From contig JAQTTU010000015.1 of the NCBI GenBank assembly GCA_028710605.1, positions 1 through 60,081 of the forward strand: 60,081 nucleotides of DNA, read 5' to 3'. The translations under genes and the position numbers were made by a program. The notes below the pieces were generated by a model. The model ran no database searches and had not been told where the DNA came from. It worked only from the letters and a program-made list of their open reading frames with translations. This document shows positions 18,227 to 36,400 of the stretch, piece by piece. Origin of the DNA: Sideroxydans sp. Its GTDB lineage: Bacteria; Pseudomonadota; Gammaproteobacteria; Burkholderiales; Gallionellaceae. Position 1 is the first letter of the stretch, and every line of letters begins with the position of its first letter.

Positions 18227-18766
18227 TCAGTTCTTCAATGGGAATTTGAATGCCAACAGAAGCGCTTTAGCCTCTTCGTCGGTCTTCGCCGTGGTCGTGA
18301 TCGTGATGTTCATGCCACGCAATGCATCAATCTTGTCGTACTCGATTTCCGGGAAAATGATCTGCTCCTTAACGCCCATGTTGTAGTTACCACGACCATC
18401 AAAGGACTTGCCGGAAATTCCACGGAAGTCACGAATACGAGGAATAGCCACAGTCACCAGGCGATCCAGAAACTCGTACATGCGCTCACGACGCAATGTA
18501 ACTTTGCAACCGACCGGATAGTTCTCGCGGATTTTGAAACCGGCGATAGATTTCTTGGACTTGGTAACCACTGGCTTTTGACCTGCGATCTTCTGCATGT
18601 CGCTCACCGCATGATCCATCACCTTCTTGTCTGCCACGGCTTCACCCACACCCATGTTCAGCGTGATCTTTTCAATGCGTGGCACTTCCATGATTGACTT
18701 GTAGCCGAACTTCTTCATCAACTCCGGCGATACTGTCTGTTTGTAGTAGTCGTATAAACGAGCCAT
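18227..18766 (-). CDS. rplE: 50S ribosomal protein L5
   Basis: A 179-residue 5S rRNA-binding protein that bridges to S13. Segments [37 protein letters not shown] and [20 protein letters not shown] are typical. Full length, 11 bases after rplX. Confidence 0.98.
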   Translation of the reverse strand: MARLYDYYKQTVSPELMKKFGYKSIMEVPRIEKITLNMGVGEAVADKKVMDHAVSDMQKIAGQKPVVTKSKKSIAGFKIRENYPVGCKVTLRRERMYEFLDRLVTVAIPRIRDFRGISGKSFDGRGNYNMGVKEQIIFPEIEYDKIDALRGMNITITTTAKTDEEAKALLLAFKFPLKN

Positions 18767-18777
18767 GCTCTTACCCC

Positions 18778-19089
18778 TTACGCAATCACTTCGCCGTTGG
18801 ACTTGAACACGCGCACTTTGCGACCGTCCTCCAACTGCTTGACACCAACACGATCCGCCTTCTTGGTGGCCGAGTTGTAGATCGCGATATTCGAAATATG
18901 GAGAGGCTTCTCCATTTCCACGATACCGCCCGACGTACCTTTAACCGGATTCGGCTTCTGGTGCTTCTTGACCTTGTTGATACCACTCACAAGAACCAGA
19001 TCTCCGTCAACGCTCAAGACGTTGCCGCGATTACCCTTGTCCTTACCAGTGATGACGATCACATCGTCGTTCTTTTTAATCTTGTTCAT
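18778..19089 (-). CDS. rplX: 50S ribosomal protein L24
   Basis: A 103-residue assembly initiator of the 50S subunit. A KOW motif is visible at [20 protein letters not shown]. The C-terminal half includes [20 protein letters not shown]. It lies 20 bases after rplN. Confidence 0.98.
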   Translation of the reverse strand: MNKIKKNDDVIVITGKDKGNRGNVLSVDGDLVLVSGINKVKKHQKPNPVKGTSGGIVEMEKPLHISNIAIYNSATKKADRVGVKQLEDGRKVRVFKSNGEVIA

Positions 19090-19109
19090 GATTTATCCTC
19101 GACTGCCGC

Positions 19110-19478
19110 TTACAGCACTTCCGGTGCCAGAGAGACGATCTTCATGAAGCGCTCATTGCGCAATTCACGAGTAACCGGCCCAAAAATGCGCGTACCGATC
19201 GGCTCCAGCTTGTTATTCAACAACACTGCGGCATTGCCATCAAACTTAATCAAGGAACCATCCGAACGGCGCACACCCTTTGCAGTGCGAACCACAACAG
19301 CGCTATACACCTCGCCCTTCTTGACGCGCGAGCGGGGTGCCGCATCCCTGATACTGACCTTGATGACATCGCCAACACCAGCGTAACGACGCTTGGAACC
19401 GCCAAGCACCTTGATGCACATAACAGAGCGCGCTCCGGTATTGTCGGCCACATTCAAAACAGACTGCATTTGTATCAT
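19110..19478 (-). CDS. rplN: 50S ribosomal protein L14
   Basis: A 122-residue protein of the subunit interface. [20 protein letters not shown] and GKRRYA-like [20 protein letters not shown] are canonical. It is the first gene after the internal promoter at 19571-19599 and so heads the spc operon. Confidence 0.98.
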   Translation of the reverse strand: MIQMQSVLNVADNTGARSVMCIKVLGGSKRRYAGVGDVIKVSIRDAAPRSRVKKGEVYSAVVVRTAKGVRRSDGSLIKFDGNAAVLLNNKLEPIGTRIFGPVTRELRNERFMKIVSLAPEVL

Positions 19479-19570
19479 TTTTCAATCTCCAACTTTGTCC
19501 GCCTGCGGCGGCTAGTTTTGGAACCCGTTCGGGTTAGGCCGTCGCAAGCGACGGTGAAACGAAGCCGCGC
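19479..19570 (-). promoter_or_regulatory. spc operon leader with two short hairpins
   Basis: The stretch from the promoter to rplN can form CCGTCG/CGACGG and AACCC/GGGTT hairpins (near 19540-19555 and 19521-19535). A role in control is only a possibility; the known S8 site in E. coli lies further downstream in the operon. Confidence 0.3.
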
Positions 19571-19599
19571 ATTCTATTCATACTTGCCGAATTGCACAA
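19571..19599 (-). promoter_or_regulatory. Promoter of the spc operon (rplN)
   Basis: On the minus strand TTGTGC (19599-19594) and TAGAAT (19576-19571) are spaced by 17 bases. The -10 box is followed by GCGCGG, a GC-rich discriminator like those of stringently controlled promoters. The same TAGAAT-GCGCGG string occurs before rpsL. Confidence 0.65.
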
Positions 19600-19615
19600 G
19601 CACTAATTTAACAAA

Positions 19616-19879
19616 TTATATTTCGCTGGCTTTTTCCACCAGCTTGGACACGCGCCAAGACTTGGTTTTAGACAACGGACGAGTTTCTTCAATAGTCACA
19701 ACGTCGCCTTGACTGAACTCGTTGTTCTCATCATGCGCGTGGTATTTCTTGGAAACACGCACCACCTTGCCCAACACGGGGTGCTTGACCTTACGCTCGA
19801 CCAGCACGGTGACGGTCTTGTCCATCTTGTCGCTGACAATAGTTCCAGTCAGCGCACGTTTCAGATTCGTTGCACTCAT
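19616..19879 (-). CDS. rpsQ: 30S ribosomal protein S17
   Basis: An 87-residue OB-fold protein that binds the 5' domain of 16S r[23 protein letters not shown] and [20 protein letters not shown] are canonical. It is the last gene of the S10 operon; its ATG overlaps the rpmC stop by four bases. The spc promoter follows. Confidence 0.98.
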   Translation of the reverse strand: MSATNLKRALTGTIVSDKMDKTVTVLVERKVKHPVLGKVVRVSKKYHAHDENNEFSQGDVVTIEETRPLSKTKSWRVSKLVEKASEI

Positions 19880-20070
19880 TGCTGCACACCCTTCTCGGTC
19901 AAAACCGTTTTCACTCGCGCAATGCTGCGGCGTACTTTGAGCAATTGGCTTGTATTGCCCAACTGCTGCGTAGCCACTTGCATGCGCAGGCCGAATTGCT
20001 CCTTGCTCAGGGACAGCAACTCCTGTTGCAGATCAGCCACCGACTTTGCTTTCAGTTCGCTTGCCTTCAT
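19876..20070 (-). CDS. rpmC: 50S ribosomal protein L29
   Basis: A 64-residue helical protein at the tunnel exit, next to L23. From ATG at 20070 it reads [20 protein letters not shown], the usual N-terminus. An in-frame GTG at 20076 overlaps the rplP stop (GTGA) and is an alternative start. The end overlaps rpsQ by four bases. Confidence 0.96.
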   Translation of the reverse strand: MKASELKAKSVADLQQELLSLSKEQFGLRMQVATQQLGNTSQLLKVRRSIARVKTVLTEKGVQQ

Positions 20071-20072
20071 GA

Positions 20073-20489
20073 TCACGCCCCTACCTGTCTAACTACAAAT
20101 GTGGTCTCGATTGGCAACTTGGCTGAAGCCAGTTTAAATGCCTCGCGCGCCAACACCTCATCAACTCCGTCCATCTCATACAACATCTTGCCCGGCTGAA
20201 TCTCGGCGACGTAGTACTCTGGACTCCCCTTGCCGTTACCCATACGCACCTCTGCCGGCTTCTTGGAAATCGGCTTATCCGGAAAAATGCGAATCCAGAT
20301 ACGTCCGCCACGCTTGATATGACGTGTCATGGCGCGACGAGCTGCTTCGATCTGGCGCGCCGTCAAACGACCACGCCCTACGGCCTTGAGGCCGAATTCG
20401 CCGAAACTTACCTTATTGCCGCGTGTTGCAACACCGGTATTACGGCCTTTCTGTTCCTTGCGGTACTTTCTTCTAGCTGGCTGTAGCAT
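20073..20489 (-). CDS. rplP: 50S ribosomal protein L16
   Basis: A 138-residue protein that helps place A-site t[23 protein letters not shown] is canonical, with the conserved [19 protein letters not shown] later. Its start lies 17 bases inside the end of rpsC, so translation is coupled. Confidence 0.98.
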   Translation of the reverse strand: MLQPARRKYRKEQKGRNTGVATRGNKVSFGEFGLKAVGRGRLTARQIEAARRAMTRHIKRGGRIWIRIFPDKPISKKPAEVRMGNGKGSPEYYVAEIQPGKMLYEMDGVDEVLAREAFKLASAKLPIETTFVVRQVGA

Positions 20490-21183
20490 GCTTTGCTCCC
20501 GACTTTCTTACTTTCTTTTCCGGCTCGGCCACTACTGGTACAGCAGCTTCCTGCTGACCGGTATCGCCCTTATAGACCCACACCTTGACACCGATAATGC
20601 CGTAGGTTGTCTTGGCTTCGGAGAAACCGTAGTCAATATCAGCACGCAAAGTGTGCAACGGTACACGGCCTTCGCGATACCACTCGGTACGTGCGATCTC
20701 AATACCGTTCAAGCGTCCTGCACTCATGATCTTGATACCCAACGCCCCGAGACGCATCGCATTCTGCATTGCACGCTTCATGGCGCGGCGGAACATGATT
20801 CGTTTTTCGAGTTGCTGAGTGATGGAATCAGCAATCAGTTGCGCATCCACCTCAGGCTTGCGAACTTCTTCGATATTCAGACCCACATCCGGCAAGCCCA
20901 TGCGCTTCTTCAACTCGTTACGCAAAGACTCGATGTCCTCACCCTTCTTGCCGATCACCACACCCGGACGTGCCGTGTAGATGGTGATCTTTGCGTTCTT
21001 GGCCGGACGTTCGATGATGATCTTGGAAACACCAGCACCAGCCAGCTTTTTCTTCAGATAATCACGAACCTCAATGTCTTTGTGCAGCATTTCAGCAAAA
21101 TGCTTGGTATTTGAATACCACTTCGATGTCCAGTTTTTCTGGACGCTCAAGCGGAATCCTATTGGATGAATTTTCTGACCCAT
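20473..21183 (-). CDS. rpsC: 30S ribosomal protein S3
   Basis: A 236-residue protein of the mRNA entry site. [20 protein letters not shown] opens it. The KH domain includes [20 protein letters not shown], and the C-terminal domain [21 protein letters not shown] 25-residue Lys/Ala-rich tail follows, somewhat longer than in E. coli. It overlaps rplP. Confidence 0.98.
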   Translation of the reverse strand: MGQKIHPIGFRLSVQKNWTSKWYSNTKHFAEMLHKDIEVRDYLKKKLAGAGVSKIIIERPAKNAKITIYTARPGVVIGKKGEDIESLRNELKKRMGLPDVGLNIEEVRKPEVDAQLIADSITQQLEKRIMFRRAMKRAMQNAMRLGALGIKIMSAGRLNGIEIARTEWYREGRVPLHTLRADIDYGFSEAKTTYGIIGVKVWVYKGDTGQQEAAVPVVAEPEKKVRKSGAKHATAS

Positions 21184-21186
21184 GCT

Positions 21187-21519
21187 CTAGCTCCCGACGG
21201 TAATCGTAATGTGGCAGGTTTGCTTCTCGATGCTGTTGCCGCGCCCCTTGGCACGCGGAATCATGCGCTTCAGGGAAGTACCTTTATCCACGTAGATGGT
21301 AGCGACCTTCAATTCGTCGATGTCTGCACCGTCGTTATGCTCGGCATTGGCAATTGCTGAATCCAGCGCTTTTTTGATAATTCCACCACCCTTTTTCGGG
21401 CTGAAAGCCAGGATGTTCAGCGCTTGAGCGACAGGCAGGCCACGAATCTGGTCAGCGACCAAACGAGCCTTCTGCGCCGACAGGCGAACCCCACGGATGA
21501 CTGCTGTTGTACTCATCAT
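21187..21519 (-). CDS. rplV: 50S ribosomal protein L22
   Basis: A 110-residue protein whose beta hairpin lines the peptide exit tunnel. The hairpin region is [20 protein letters not shown] and appears wild type, without changes suggestive of macrolide resistance. Two adjacent ATGs (21519, 21516) could start it. Confidence 0.98.
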   Translation of the reverse strand: MMSTTAVIRGVRLSAQKARLVADQIRGLPVAQALNILAFSPKKGGGIIKKALDSAIANAEHNDGADIDELKVATIYVDKGTSLKRMIPRAKGRGNSIEKQTCHITITVGS

Positions 21520-21525
21520 GTCTCC

Positions 21526-21807
21526 TTATTTCTTGGCCGATGCTTTTTTATCAGCAGCGTGACCTTTGAAGGTACGGGTCAAAGAGAATTCGCCAAGCTT
21601 GTGTCCTACCATATTCTCGGAAACATACACCGGGACATGCTGCTTGCCGTTATGCACTGCGATCGTCAGACCGACGAATTCCGGCAATACGGTAGAGCGA
21701 CGCGACCAAGTCTTAACCGGACGCTTGTCGTTAGTCGCACGTACTGTTTCTACTTTTTTCAGCAGATGCAGATCGACGAACGGGCCTTTTTTAACTGAAC
21801 GTGCCAT
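21526..21807 (-). CDS. rpsS: 30S ribosomal protein S19
   Basis: A 93-residue 30S head protein that pairs with S13. [20 protein letters not shown] and [20 protein letters not shown] are canonical. The tail [11 protein letters not shown] is Lys/Ala rich. Confidence 0.98.
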   Translation of the reverse strand: MARSVKKGPFVDLHLLKKVETVRATNDKRPVKTWSRRSTVLPEFVGLTIAVHNGKQHVPVYVSENMVGHKLGEFSLTRTFKGHAADKKASAKK

Positions 21808-21820
21808 ATCTTGTTACCCC

Positions 21821-22648
21821 TTATGCCTTGAAGCGACGGCGCACAATCATGCCGCTAGTCCGCTTGTTACGACGTGTACGGAAGCCTTTGGCTGGCACAC
21901 CCCATGGGCTGACCGGATTACGGCCTGCCGCTGTCTTTCCTTCACCGCCACCGTGCGGGTGATCGACCGGGTTCATCACCACACCACGCACCGTCGGACG
22001 AATGCCGCGCCAACGGTTGGCTCCAGCCTTGCCGATGGAACGCAAAGAATGTTCGCCATTACCAACTTCGCCCAATGTTGCACGGCAATCGATATGAACC
22101 TTGCGGATTTCGCCAGAACGCAAACGCAACTGAGCGTAGCTTCCTTCGCGCGCCAGCAACTGCACAGAAGCGCCGGCCGAACGGGCAAGTTGCGCGCCTT
22201 TGCCGGGCAGCATCTCGATTGCATGAATCGTGGAGCCGACCGGAATGTTGCGCAGCGGCAAGGCGTTGCCCGCCTTGATTGGCGCTTCGGAACCGCTCAC
22301 CAACTGAGCACCCGCCGAAATTCCCTTTGGCGCAATAATGTAACGACGCTCACCATCTGCATACACCAGTAAAGCCAAGTGCGCAGTACGGTTCGGATCG
22401 TATTCCAGACGCTCGACAGTAGCCGGAATGCCATCCTTGTCGCGCTTGAAATCTACCAGACGGTAGTGCTTCTTGTGTCCGCCACCCATGTGACGCACAG
22501 TGATGTGACCGTTATGATTACGCCCTGCGGTTCTGGTCTTTTTTTCCAGCAACGAAGCTTCGGGCTTGCCCTTGTGCAACTCTGGCGTTACCACACGCAC
22601 AACGGCGCGAGTTCCCGGTGAAGTCGGTTTAAGTTTGATCAGTGCCAT
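21821..22648 (-). CDS. rplB: 50S ribosomal protein L2
   Basis: A 275-residue protein near the peptidyl transferase centre and the inter-subunit bridge. The key segment [20 protein letters not shown] contains the conserved His needed for activity. It starts [20 protein letters not shown]. Full length, 3 bases after rplW. Confidence 0.98.
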   Translation of the reverse strand: MALIKLKPTSPGTRAVVRVVTPELHKGKPEASLLEKKTRTAGRNHNGHITVRHMGGGHKKHYRLVDFKRDKDGIPATVERLEYDPNRTAHLALLVYADGERRYIIAPKGISAGAQLVSGSEAPIKAGNALPLRNIPVGSTIHAIEMLPGKGAQLARSAGASVQLLAREGSYAQLRLRSGEIRKVHIDCRATLGEVGNGEHSLRSIGKAGANRWRGIRPTVRGVVMNPVDHPHGGGEGKTAAGRNPVSPWGVPAKGFRTRRNKRTSGMIVRRRFKA

Positions 22649-22651
22649 GAT

Positions 22652-22969
22652 TTACCCCTGCTCGCTTGCAGCAAAGTTGATTTCCTGACCGGCAGCCAGG
22701 CACACATAAGCCTTCTTCCAGTCCTTGCGGCTGCCCATATAGCGGCCGAAACGTTTTTGTTTACCTTTGACATTGCTGATCTGCACGCTGTCAACCGTAA
22801 CGTTGAACAACTTCTCCACTGCCGCCTTGACTTCAGGCTTGGTGGCATCGGAAGCTACGCGAAAGATGACCTGCTCGTTCTTCTCGGCAACAAAAGTCGC
22901 CTTCTCGGAAATCTGCGGAGCCAGCAATATATTCAGCAAACGCTCTTCATTGAATTTTTGTGCGCTCAT
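22652..22969 (-). CDS. rplW: 50S ribosomal protein L23
   Basis: A 105-residue protein at the exit tunnel, the docking site for trigger factor and SRP. It shows [20 protein letters not shown] and [20 protein letters not shown]. The start overlaps the rplD stop by four bases. Confidence 0.98.
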   Translation of the reverse strand: MSAQKFNEERLLNILLAPQISEKATFVAEKNEQVIFRVASDATKPEVKAAVEKLFNVTVDSVQISNVKGKQKRFGRYMGSRKDWKKAYVCLAAGQEINFAASEQG

Positions 22970-23595
22970 GCCAACATCTCCTCGATTTTTGCGATCGCAC
23001 CGCGTGTCACCAACACGTTAGGAAAACGCACCAGACTAACCGGGTCGGCTTGGTGAGCTTCCACCACCAACACGTTCGGCAAGTTGCGCGACGACAAGTA
23101 CAAGTTCTCATCGATACTGTCGGTGATAATCAACACACGTGAGTCTTGCAGACCCATGCCCTTGATTTTTTGCGCAAGCAGCTTGGTCTTGGGCGCATCA
23201 ACAGACAAACCGTCAACCACACTCAAGCGACCATCACGCACCAATTGCGAGAAGATGGAAGCCAAACCGGCGCGATACATCTTGCGATTGATCTTTTGTG
23301 TGTAGTTTTGATCCGGGCTGTTCGGAAAAATCTTACCGCCCCCGCGCCACAACGGACTGGATGCCATACCTGCACGTGCACGACCGGTACCCTTTTGGGC
23401 AAACGGCTTGCGCGTGGACTTGGCGATCTCGCTACGACCTTTTTGTTTGCTGTTGGCAGAACGGGCATTGGCTTGATAAGCCGTTACCAGTTGATGCACC
23501 AGCGCTTCATTGTATTCACGACCGAACAAGTCGTCGGAAGCATTCATGCTCGCCGCCGCTGTGCCGTTTTCATTGATGACTTTCAGTTCCATCAT
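22966..23595 (-). CDS. rplD: 50S ribosomal protein L4
   Basis: A 209-residue protein whose loop reaches the exit tunnel. The loop region [20 protein letters not shown] looks wild type. In E. coli L4 also represses the S10 operon through the leader; here the leader before rpsJ is too short for that known structure. Two adjacent ATGs (23595, 23592) are possible starts. It overlaps rplC by four bases. Confidence 0.98.
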   Translation of the reverse strand: MMELKVINENGTAAASMNASDDLFGREYNEALVHQLVTAYQANARSANSKQKGRSEIAKSTRKPFAQKGTGRARAGMASSPLWRGGGKIFPNSPDQNYTQKINRKMYRAGLASIFSQLVRDGRLSVVDGLSVDAPKTKLLAQKIKGMGLQDSRVLIITDSIDENLYLSSRNLPNVLVVEAHQADPVSLVRFPNVLVTRGAIAKIEEMLA

Positions 23596-24236
23596 GCCCC
23601 CGCTTTCACTGCCGGTCGGACGATCACGTCGCCGCCTGGCGCGCCCGGAACCGCACCGCGCACCAGCAACAACTGGCGCTCGGCATCGATACGAACGATT
23701 TGGAGATTTTGTACAGTGCGTTGCACATCACCCAGATGGCCGGTCATGCGCTTACCCGGGAACACGCGACCCGGATCTTGCGCCATACCGATAGAACCGG
23801 GAACGTTGTGCGACTTGGAGTTACCGTGAGAAGCTCGTCCAGATTTAAAGTGATGACGCTTGATCGTACCGGCATAACCCTTACCGATAGTCACACCTGT
23901 CACATCGACCTTCTGGCCTACCTGAAACAGATCCACGCCGACTTTGCCGCCCAATGTCAGGCTGGCAAGTTGTTCCGGCGTGGCGGTGAATTCTTTCAGC
24001 ACGCTACCGGCCTCGACACCGGCTTTGGCGAAATGCCCCGCTGCAGCTTTGGTCACACGGCTGGCGCGGCGCGTACCGTACGCAACCTGCACTGCACTGT
24101 AACCATCTGTTGGAACGGTTTTAATCTGGGTGACACGATTGTTGGACACGTCCAACACCGTCACCGGCAACGATGTTCCGTCGTCAGTAAAGATGCGAGT
24201 CATGCCAATCTTGCGACCGACAAGTCCTAAGCTCAT
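23592..24236 (-). CDS. rplC: 50S ribosomal protein L3
   Basis: A 214-residue early-assembly protein that reaches the peptidyl transferase centre. [20 protein letters not shown] and [20 protein letters not shown] are canonical. In the loop, the Gln methylated in E. coli by PrmB corresponds to the region [17 protein letters not shown], where Gln is present. It begins 75 bases after rpsJ. Confidence 0.98.
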   Translation of the reverse strand: MSLGLVGRKIGMTRIFTDDGTSLPVTVLDVSNNRVTQIKTVPTDGYSAVQVAYGTRRASRVTKAAAGHFAKAGVEAGSVLKEFTATPEQLASLTLGGKVGVDLFQVGQKVDVTGVTIGKGYAGTIKRHHFKSGRASHGNSKSHNVPGSIGMAQDPGRVFPGKRMTGHLGDVQRTVQNLQIVRIDAERQLLLVRGAVPGAPGGDVIVRPAVKAGA

Positions 24237-24311
24237 TTTTATTTCCTTTTATTAAGGGGCTGACTTCAATTGGTCAGCCGATCCATTACTGCAAAACTGC
24301 TTAAACTACGA

Positions 24312-24623
24312 TTACTGCAACTTGATTTCCACATCCACGCCAGCCGGAAGATCCAGCTTCATCAGCGCATCCACGGTCTTGTCCGTAGGATCGACGATGT
24401 CCATCAAACGCAAATGAGTGCGAATTTCAAACTGATCACGTGAAGTCTTGTTCACGTGTGGCGAACGCAATACGTCAAAACGCTCGATCTTGGTAGGCAA
24501 AGGAACCGGACCTTTAACTACAGCGCCTGTGCGCTTTGCCGTTTCCACGATTTGCAGCGCGGATTGATCGATCAAACGATAATCGAACGCCTTCAGGCGG
24601 ATACGAATTTTTTGACTTTGCAT
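24312..24623 (-). CDS. rpsJ: 30S ribosomal protein S10 / NusE
   Basis: A 103-residue protein of the 30S head that also pairs with NusB in antitermination and with NusG. From ATG at 24623 it reads [20 protein letters not shown], and AGAGAAG lies just upstream. An in-frame ATG 15 bases earlier overlaps that ribosome binding site and is not used. First gene of the S10 operon. Confidence 0.98.
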   Translation of the reverse strand: MQSQKIRIRLKAFDYRLIDQSALQIVETAKRTGAVVKGPVPLPTKIERFDVLRSPHVNKTSRDQFEIRTHLRLMDIVDPTDKTVDALMKLDLPAGVDVEIKLQ

Positions 24624-24673
24624 AATCTTCTCTTGCATCTACGCGGCATTGCCGCTGGTTTAAAGAACGAAAA

Positions 24674-24693
24674 CGCGTGACCGCAGTCACGCG
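24674..24693 (-). terminator. Terminator-like hairpin after tuf copy 1
   Basis: An 8-base perfect stem CGCGTGAC/GTCACGCG with a four-base loop is followed on the minus strand by TTTTCGTTCTTT. It would end tuf transcripts. It lies just past the -10 box of the S10 promoter, so it is also at the very start of the S10 leader. Confidence 0.6.
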
Positions 24694-24711
24694 AGGGCGC
24701 GCATTGTAGCC

Positions 24712-25902
<1,191 letters not shown>

Positions 25903-25927
25903 GATTTATCTCTCCGACTAGACTGGG

Positions 25928-28024
<2,097 letters not shown>

Positions 28025-28051
28025 GATAAATTACCTAACTTAATATTCTTA

Positions 28052-28522
28052 TTAGAAACGGAAATGCGAGAATGCCTTGTTGGCATCGGCCATGCGATGA
28101 ACTTCTTCGCGCTTCTTGACCGCACCGCCGCGACCTTCGGCCGCATCAATCAACTCACCTGCCAGACGCATCCCCATGGACTTTTCGCCGCGCTTACGCG
28201 CAAATTCTTTCAACCAGCGCATCGCCAGAGCCATGCGGCGGGAAGGACGCACTTCAACCGGCACTTGATAGTTGGCACCGCCAACGCGACGACTTTTTAC
28301 TTCGACTTGAGGTTTGGCATTGGAAATCGCCTGATTGAACACCTCGATCGGATCCTTGCCACTCTTCTTCGCGACCTGCTCCAGAGCGCCGTACAAAATG
28401 CGCTCGGCAACCGACTTTTTACCGGCTGTCATCAGCACATTAACGAACTTGGAAAGATCCTGATTGCCGTACTTTGGATCAGGCAGGACTTCGCGCTTGG
28501 GGACTTCTCTACGTCTTGGCAT
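28052..28522 (-). CDS. rpsG: 30S ribosomal protein S7
   Basis: A 156-residue primary binder of the 16S 3' domain and, in E. coli, the repressor of the str operon. [20 protein letters not shown] and the C-terminal [13 protein letters not shown] are canonical. Length is the short betaproteobacterial form. It lies 34 bases after rpsL. Confidence 0.98.
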   Translation of the reverse strand: MPRRREVPKREVLPDPKYGNQDLSKFVNVLMTAGKKSVAERILYGALEQVAKKSGKDPIEVFNQAISNAKPQVEVKSRRVGGANYQVPVEVRPSRRMALAMRWLKEFARKRGEKSMGMRLAGELIDAAEGRGGAVKKREEVHRMADANKAFSHFRF

Positions 28523-28556
28523 ATCAATACCTCAGTTATATCTATCTAATTCGGAA

Positions 28557-28934
28557 TTACGCTTTTTTCGGACGCTTCGCGCCGTACTTGGAACGAGACT
28601 GTTTACGATCCTTCACACCCGCCGTATCCAGACTGCCGCGCACCATGTGGTAACGCACACCCGGCAAGTCCTTAACACGACCACCGCGCAGCAACACCAC
28701 ACTGTGCTCTTGCAGGTTGTGGCCTTCACCGCCGATGTAGGAGATGACCTCGAAACCGTTGGTCAAACGCACCTTGGCGACTTTCCGCAACGCCGAGTTC
28801 GGCTTTTTCGGAGTCGTGGTGTAAACGCGCGTACAAACACCGCGCTTTTGAGGACTACCCGCGAGAGCCGGCACCTTGCTCTTGGTCACTTCGGCTGTAC
28901 GGCCCGTGCGCACTAACTGGTTGATGGTTGGCAT
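28557..28934 (-). CDS. rpsL: 30S ribosomal protein S12
   Basis: A 125-residue decoding-centre protein. The two streptomycin loops read [12 protein letters not shown] and [12 protein letters not shown], so Lys43 and Lys88 are unchanged and no target resistance is predicted. The Asp of KDLPG that is methylthiolated by RimO is present. First gene of the str operon, behind the promoter at 29051-29079. Confidence 0.98.
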   Translation of the reverse strand: MPTINQLVRTGRTAEVTKSKVPALAGSPQKRGVCTRVYTTTPKKPNSALRKVAKVRLTNGFEVISYIGGEGHNLQEHSVVLLRGGRVKDLPGVRYHMVRGSLDTAGVKDRKQSRSKYGAKRPKKA

Positions 28935-29050
28935 TATTTATTTCCGCTTCCTGAAAACTGTTTAAAAACTAATAGTTAAACCTCAATAACCGCTCTGCGA
29001 CAACATCTGCACCTACTTGCACAGAAATGCGCGGACTAAAAAGACCGCGC

Positions 29051-29079
29051 ATTCTATTGACGAAGCCAATACATGTCAA
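29051..29079 (-). promoter_or_regulatory. Promoter of the str operon (rpsL)
   Basis: On the minus strand a perfect TTGACA (29079-29074) and TAGAAT (29056-29051) are spaced by 17 bases and followed by GCGCGG. It lies just after the rpoC stop, so rpsLG-fusA-tuf has its own strong start and a leader of about 110 bases. The leader contains an AATGCGCGG/CCGCGCATT hairpin (29026-29053). Confidence 0.75.
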
Positions 29080-29083
29080 GCAA

Positions 29084-33301
<4,218 letters not shown>

Positions 33302-33368
33302 GTGTGAACTCCTTGTTAGCCTTGTGCGCAGCGGTCGTAATTATGAAACTCGCATAGCGATTCGTTCG

Positions 33369-33406
33369 CCCCCTCGCCCGCCTGCGGGAGAGGGTTGGGG
33401 TGAGGG
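33369..33406. repeat. GC-rich palindromic repeat between rpoB and rpoC
   Basis: A 38-base copy of the CCCTCxCCC...GGGAGAGGG family, with CCCGC/GCGGG at its centre. It is in the transcribed rpoB-rpoC spacer and would form an RNA hairpin. Sister copies are in hsdM and coaBC. Confidence 0.65.
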
Positions 33407-33452
33407 AACGGGCATGGCGATTTCATTATCATAGTTGGCATCGCGATACCCG

Positions 33453-36400
33453 TTAGTGACGAACCAGATCAATGTCGATGCCGAGTGAACGGATTTCCTT
33501 GGTCAGCACGTTGAACGACTCCGGCATGCCCGCATCGATCTTGTGATCGCCCTTGACGATATTTTCGTAGACCTTGGTACGACCGTTCACGTCATCCGAC
33601 TTCACGGTGAGCATTTCCTGCAGGATGTACGCCGCGCCGTATGCTTCCAGCGCCCACACTTCCATCTCACCGAAGCGCTGACCACCGAACTGCGCCTTAC
33701 CACCCAGCGGCTGCTGCGTGACCAGACTGTATGGACCGGTCGAACGTGCATGCATCTTGTCATCGACCAAGTGGTGCAGCTTGAGCACGTGCATGTAACC
33801 CACAGTCACCTTGCGGTCGAAAGCATCACCTGTGCGTCCGTCGTACAACTGTATCTGACCGGACGTAGGCAGGTCGGCCAAGGCCAGCAACTCCTTGATC
33901 TCCTCTTCGCTCGCACCGTCGAATACCGGGGTTGCGAACGGCACACCCGCGCGCAGGTTGCGGCACATTTCCAGCACTTCTTCGTCGGTGAATTCGGCGA
34001 TCTCTTCCGCTTGCTCGCCCTTGTAAATCTTGCCCAGGAACTTGCGCACATCGGCGATCTTGGCTTGCGCTTCCAGCATCTGGGCGATCTTCTTGCCCAG
34101 GCCTTTGGCTGCCCAGCCCAGATGCACTTCCAGCACCTGACCGATATTCATACGCGACGGCACGCCCAACGGATTCAGCACGATATCGACCGTCGTGCCG
34201 TCGGCCATGTGCGGCATATCTTCCACCGGCACGATGCGCGACACCACGCCCTTGTTTCCGTGACGACCGGCCATCTTGTCGCCGGGTTGCAGACGGCGTT
34301 TCACCGCCACATACACCTTGACCATCTTTTGCACACCGGCTTGCAGTTCATCGCCTTGCGTCAGTTTCTTTTTCTTCAGTTCGAAAGCGGCATCGAATTC
34401 CACGCGCTTCTGCGCCAGACCTTCTTTGACTTGCTCCATCTGCGCCGCCACTTCGTCGTCGGCCACGCGGATGTCGAACCATTGATGATGCTCGACGCTA
34501 TGCAGGTATTCCTTGTTCAGCTTGGTACCTTTGGCCAGTTTCTTCGGACCGCCATTGGCAACCTTGTTGTGCAATAGCTTTTCCAGGCGCGCAAACAAGT
34601 CAGCCTCGACGATACGCATCTGGTCGGCCAAGTCTTTCTTGTAACGAGCCAATTCGTCGTCGATGATCTGCTGTGCGCGTTTGTCACGTTGCAGCCCTTC
34701 GCGAGTGAACACTTGCACGTCGATCACCGTACCGGAGATACCAGCCTTCACGCGCAGCGAAGTATCCTTCACGTCGGAAGCCTTCTCGCCGAAGATCGCG
34801 CGCAGCAATTTCTCTTCCGGTGTCAGTTGTGTCTCGCCCTTGGGCGTGACCTTGCCAACCAGCACGTCGCCCACGCCAACTTCCGCACCGATATGTACGA
34901 TACCGCACTCGTCCAGACGCGCCATTTGCGCTTCGGACAGGTTCGGAATATCGCGCGTAATTTCTTCCGTGCCCAGCTTGGTGTCGCGCGCCATCACCGT
35001 CAGTTCTTCGATATGGATGGAAGTGAAGCGGTCTTCGGCCACCACGCGTTCGGAGATCATGATCGAGTCTTCGAAGTTGTAGCCGTTCCACGGCATAAAC
35101 GCGATCATCATGTTCTGACCCAGCGCCAGCTCGCCCATGTCGGTCGATGCACCGTCGGCCACCACGTCGCCCCTGGCAATCTCGTCCCCCACGCGCACCA
35201 GCGGGCGCTGGTTGATGTTGGTGTTCTGGTTGGAACGGGTGTACTTGGTCAAGTTGTAGATGTCCACACCGACTTCGCCAGCCACGGTCTCTTCGTCATT
35301 CACGCGCACTACGATACGACCTGAGTCCACGTAATCCACGCGACCACCGCGCCATGCCTGCACCGCCGTGCCGGAGTCAACCGCCACGGTACGTTCGATA
35401 CCGGTTCCGACCAAGGCCTTTTCGGCACGCAACACAGGCACTGCCTGACGTTGCATGTTGGCACCCATCAATGCGCGGTTCGCGTCGTCGTGCTCCAGGA
35501 ACGGAATCAGCGAAGCCGCAACGGATACCACCTGCGCCGGAGCCACGTCCATGTATTCGATGTTTTGCGGTTCGGCCAAAACGAATTCGTTGTGCTGACG
35601 CGCGGACACGATGTCGTTGGTGAAATGGCCTTTCTTGTCCAGTTCCGCATTCGCCTGAGCGATGGTGAACTTGCCTTCTTCAATGGCGGACAAATAATCC
35701 ACATCTTCCGTGGCGCGGCTCTTCACCACACGGCGGTACGGTGTTTCGATGAAACCGTAATCGTTGGTGCGGGCATACAGCGCCAGCGAGTTGATCAGGC
35801 CGATGTTCGGACCTTCCGGCGTTTCGATCGGGCACACACGACCATAGTGAGTCGGATGCACGTCGCGCACCTCGAAGCCAGCACGTTCGCGCGTCAAACC
35901 GCCTGGTCCCAGTGCGGAGATACGACGCTTGTGCGTCACTTCCGCCAACGGGTTGGTTTGATCCATAAACTGCGACAGTTGCGAAGAACCGAAGAACTCT
36001 TTCACCGCAGCCGAGATCGGCTTGGCGTTGATCAGGTCGTGCGGCATCAGGTTATCGGCTTCGGCTTGACCCAGACGCTCTTTCACAGCGCGCTCGACGC
36101 GCGCCAGACCAACGCGGAACTGGTTCTCGGCCAATTCACCCACCGCACGTACACGACGGTTACCCAAGTGATCGATGTCGTCGATCTCGCCGCGACCATT
36201 GCGCAACTCGACCAGAATCTTCACCACTTCCACGATGTCTTCGTTGGAAAGGGTGACCGCACCGGTCAACTCGGGACGACCCACGCGACGGTTGAACTTC
36301 ATGCGTCCAACACTGGACAGATCGTAACGTTCGTCGCTAAAGAACAATCCGTTGAACAATCCTTCCACAGCCTCTTCGGTAGGCGGCTCGCCGGGACGCA

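Noticed and set aside
29026-29053. Hairpin after rpoC as a terminator
   Set aside because: The stem overlaps the -10 and discriminator of the rpsL promoter and no U run follows, so the symmetry is more likely leader structure or chance.
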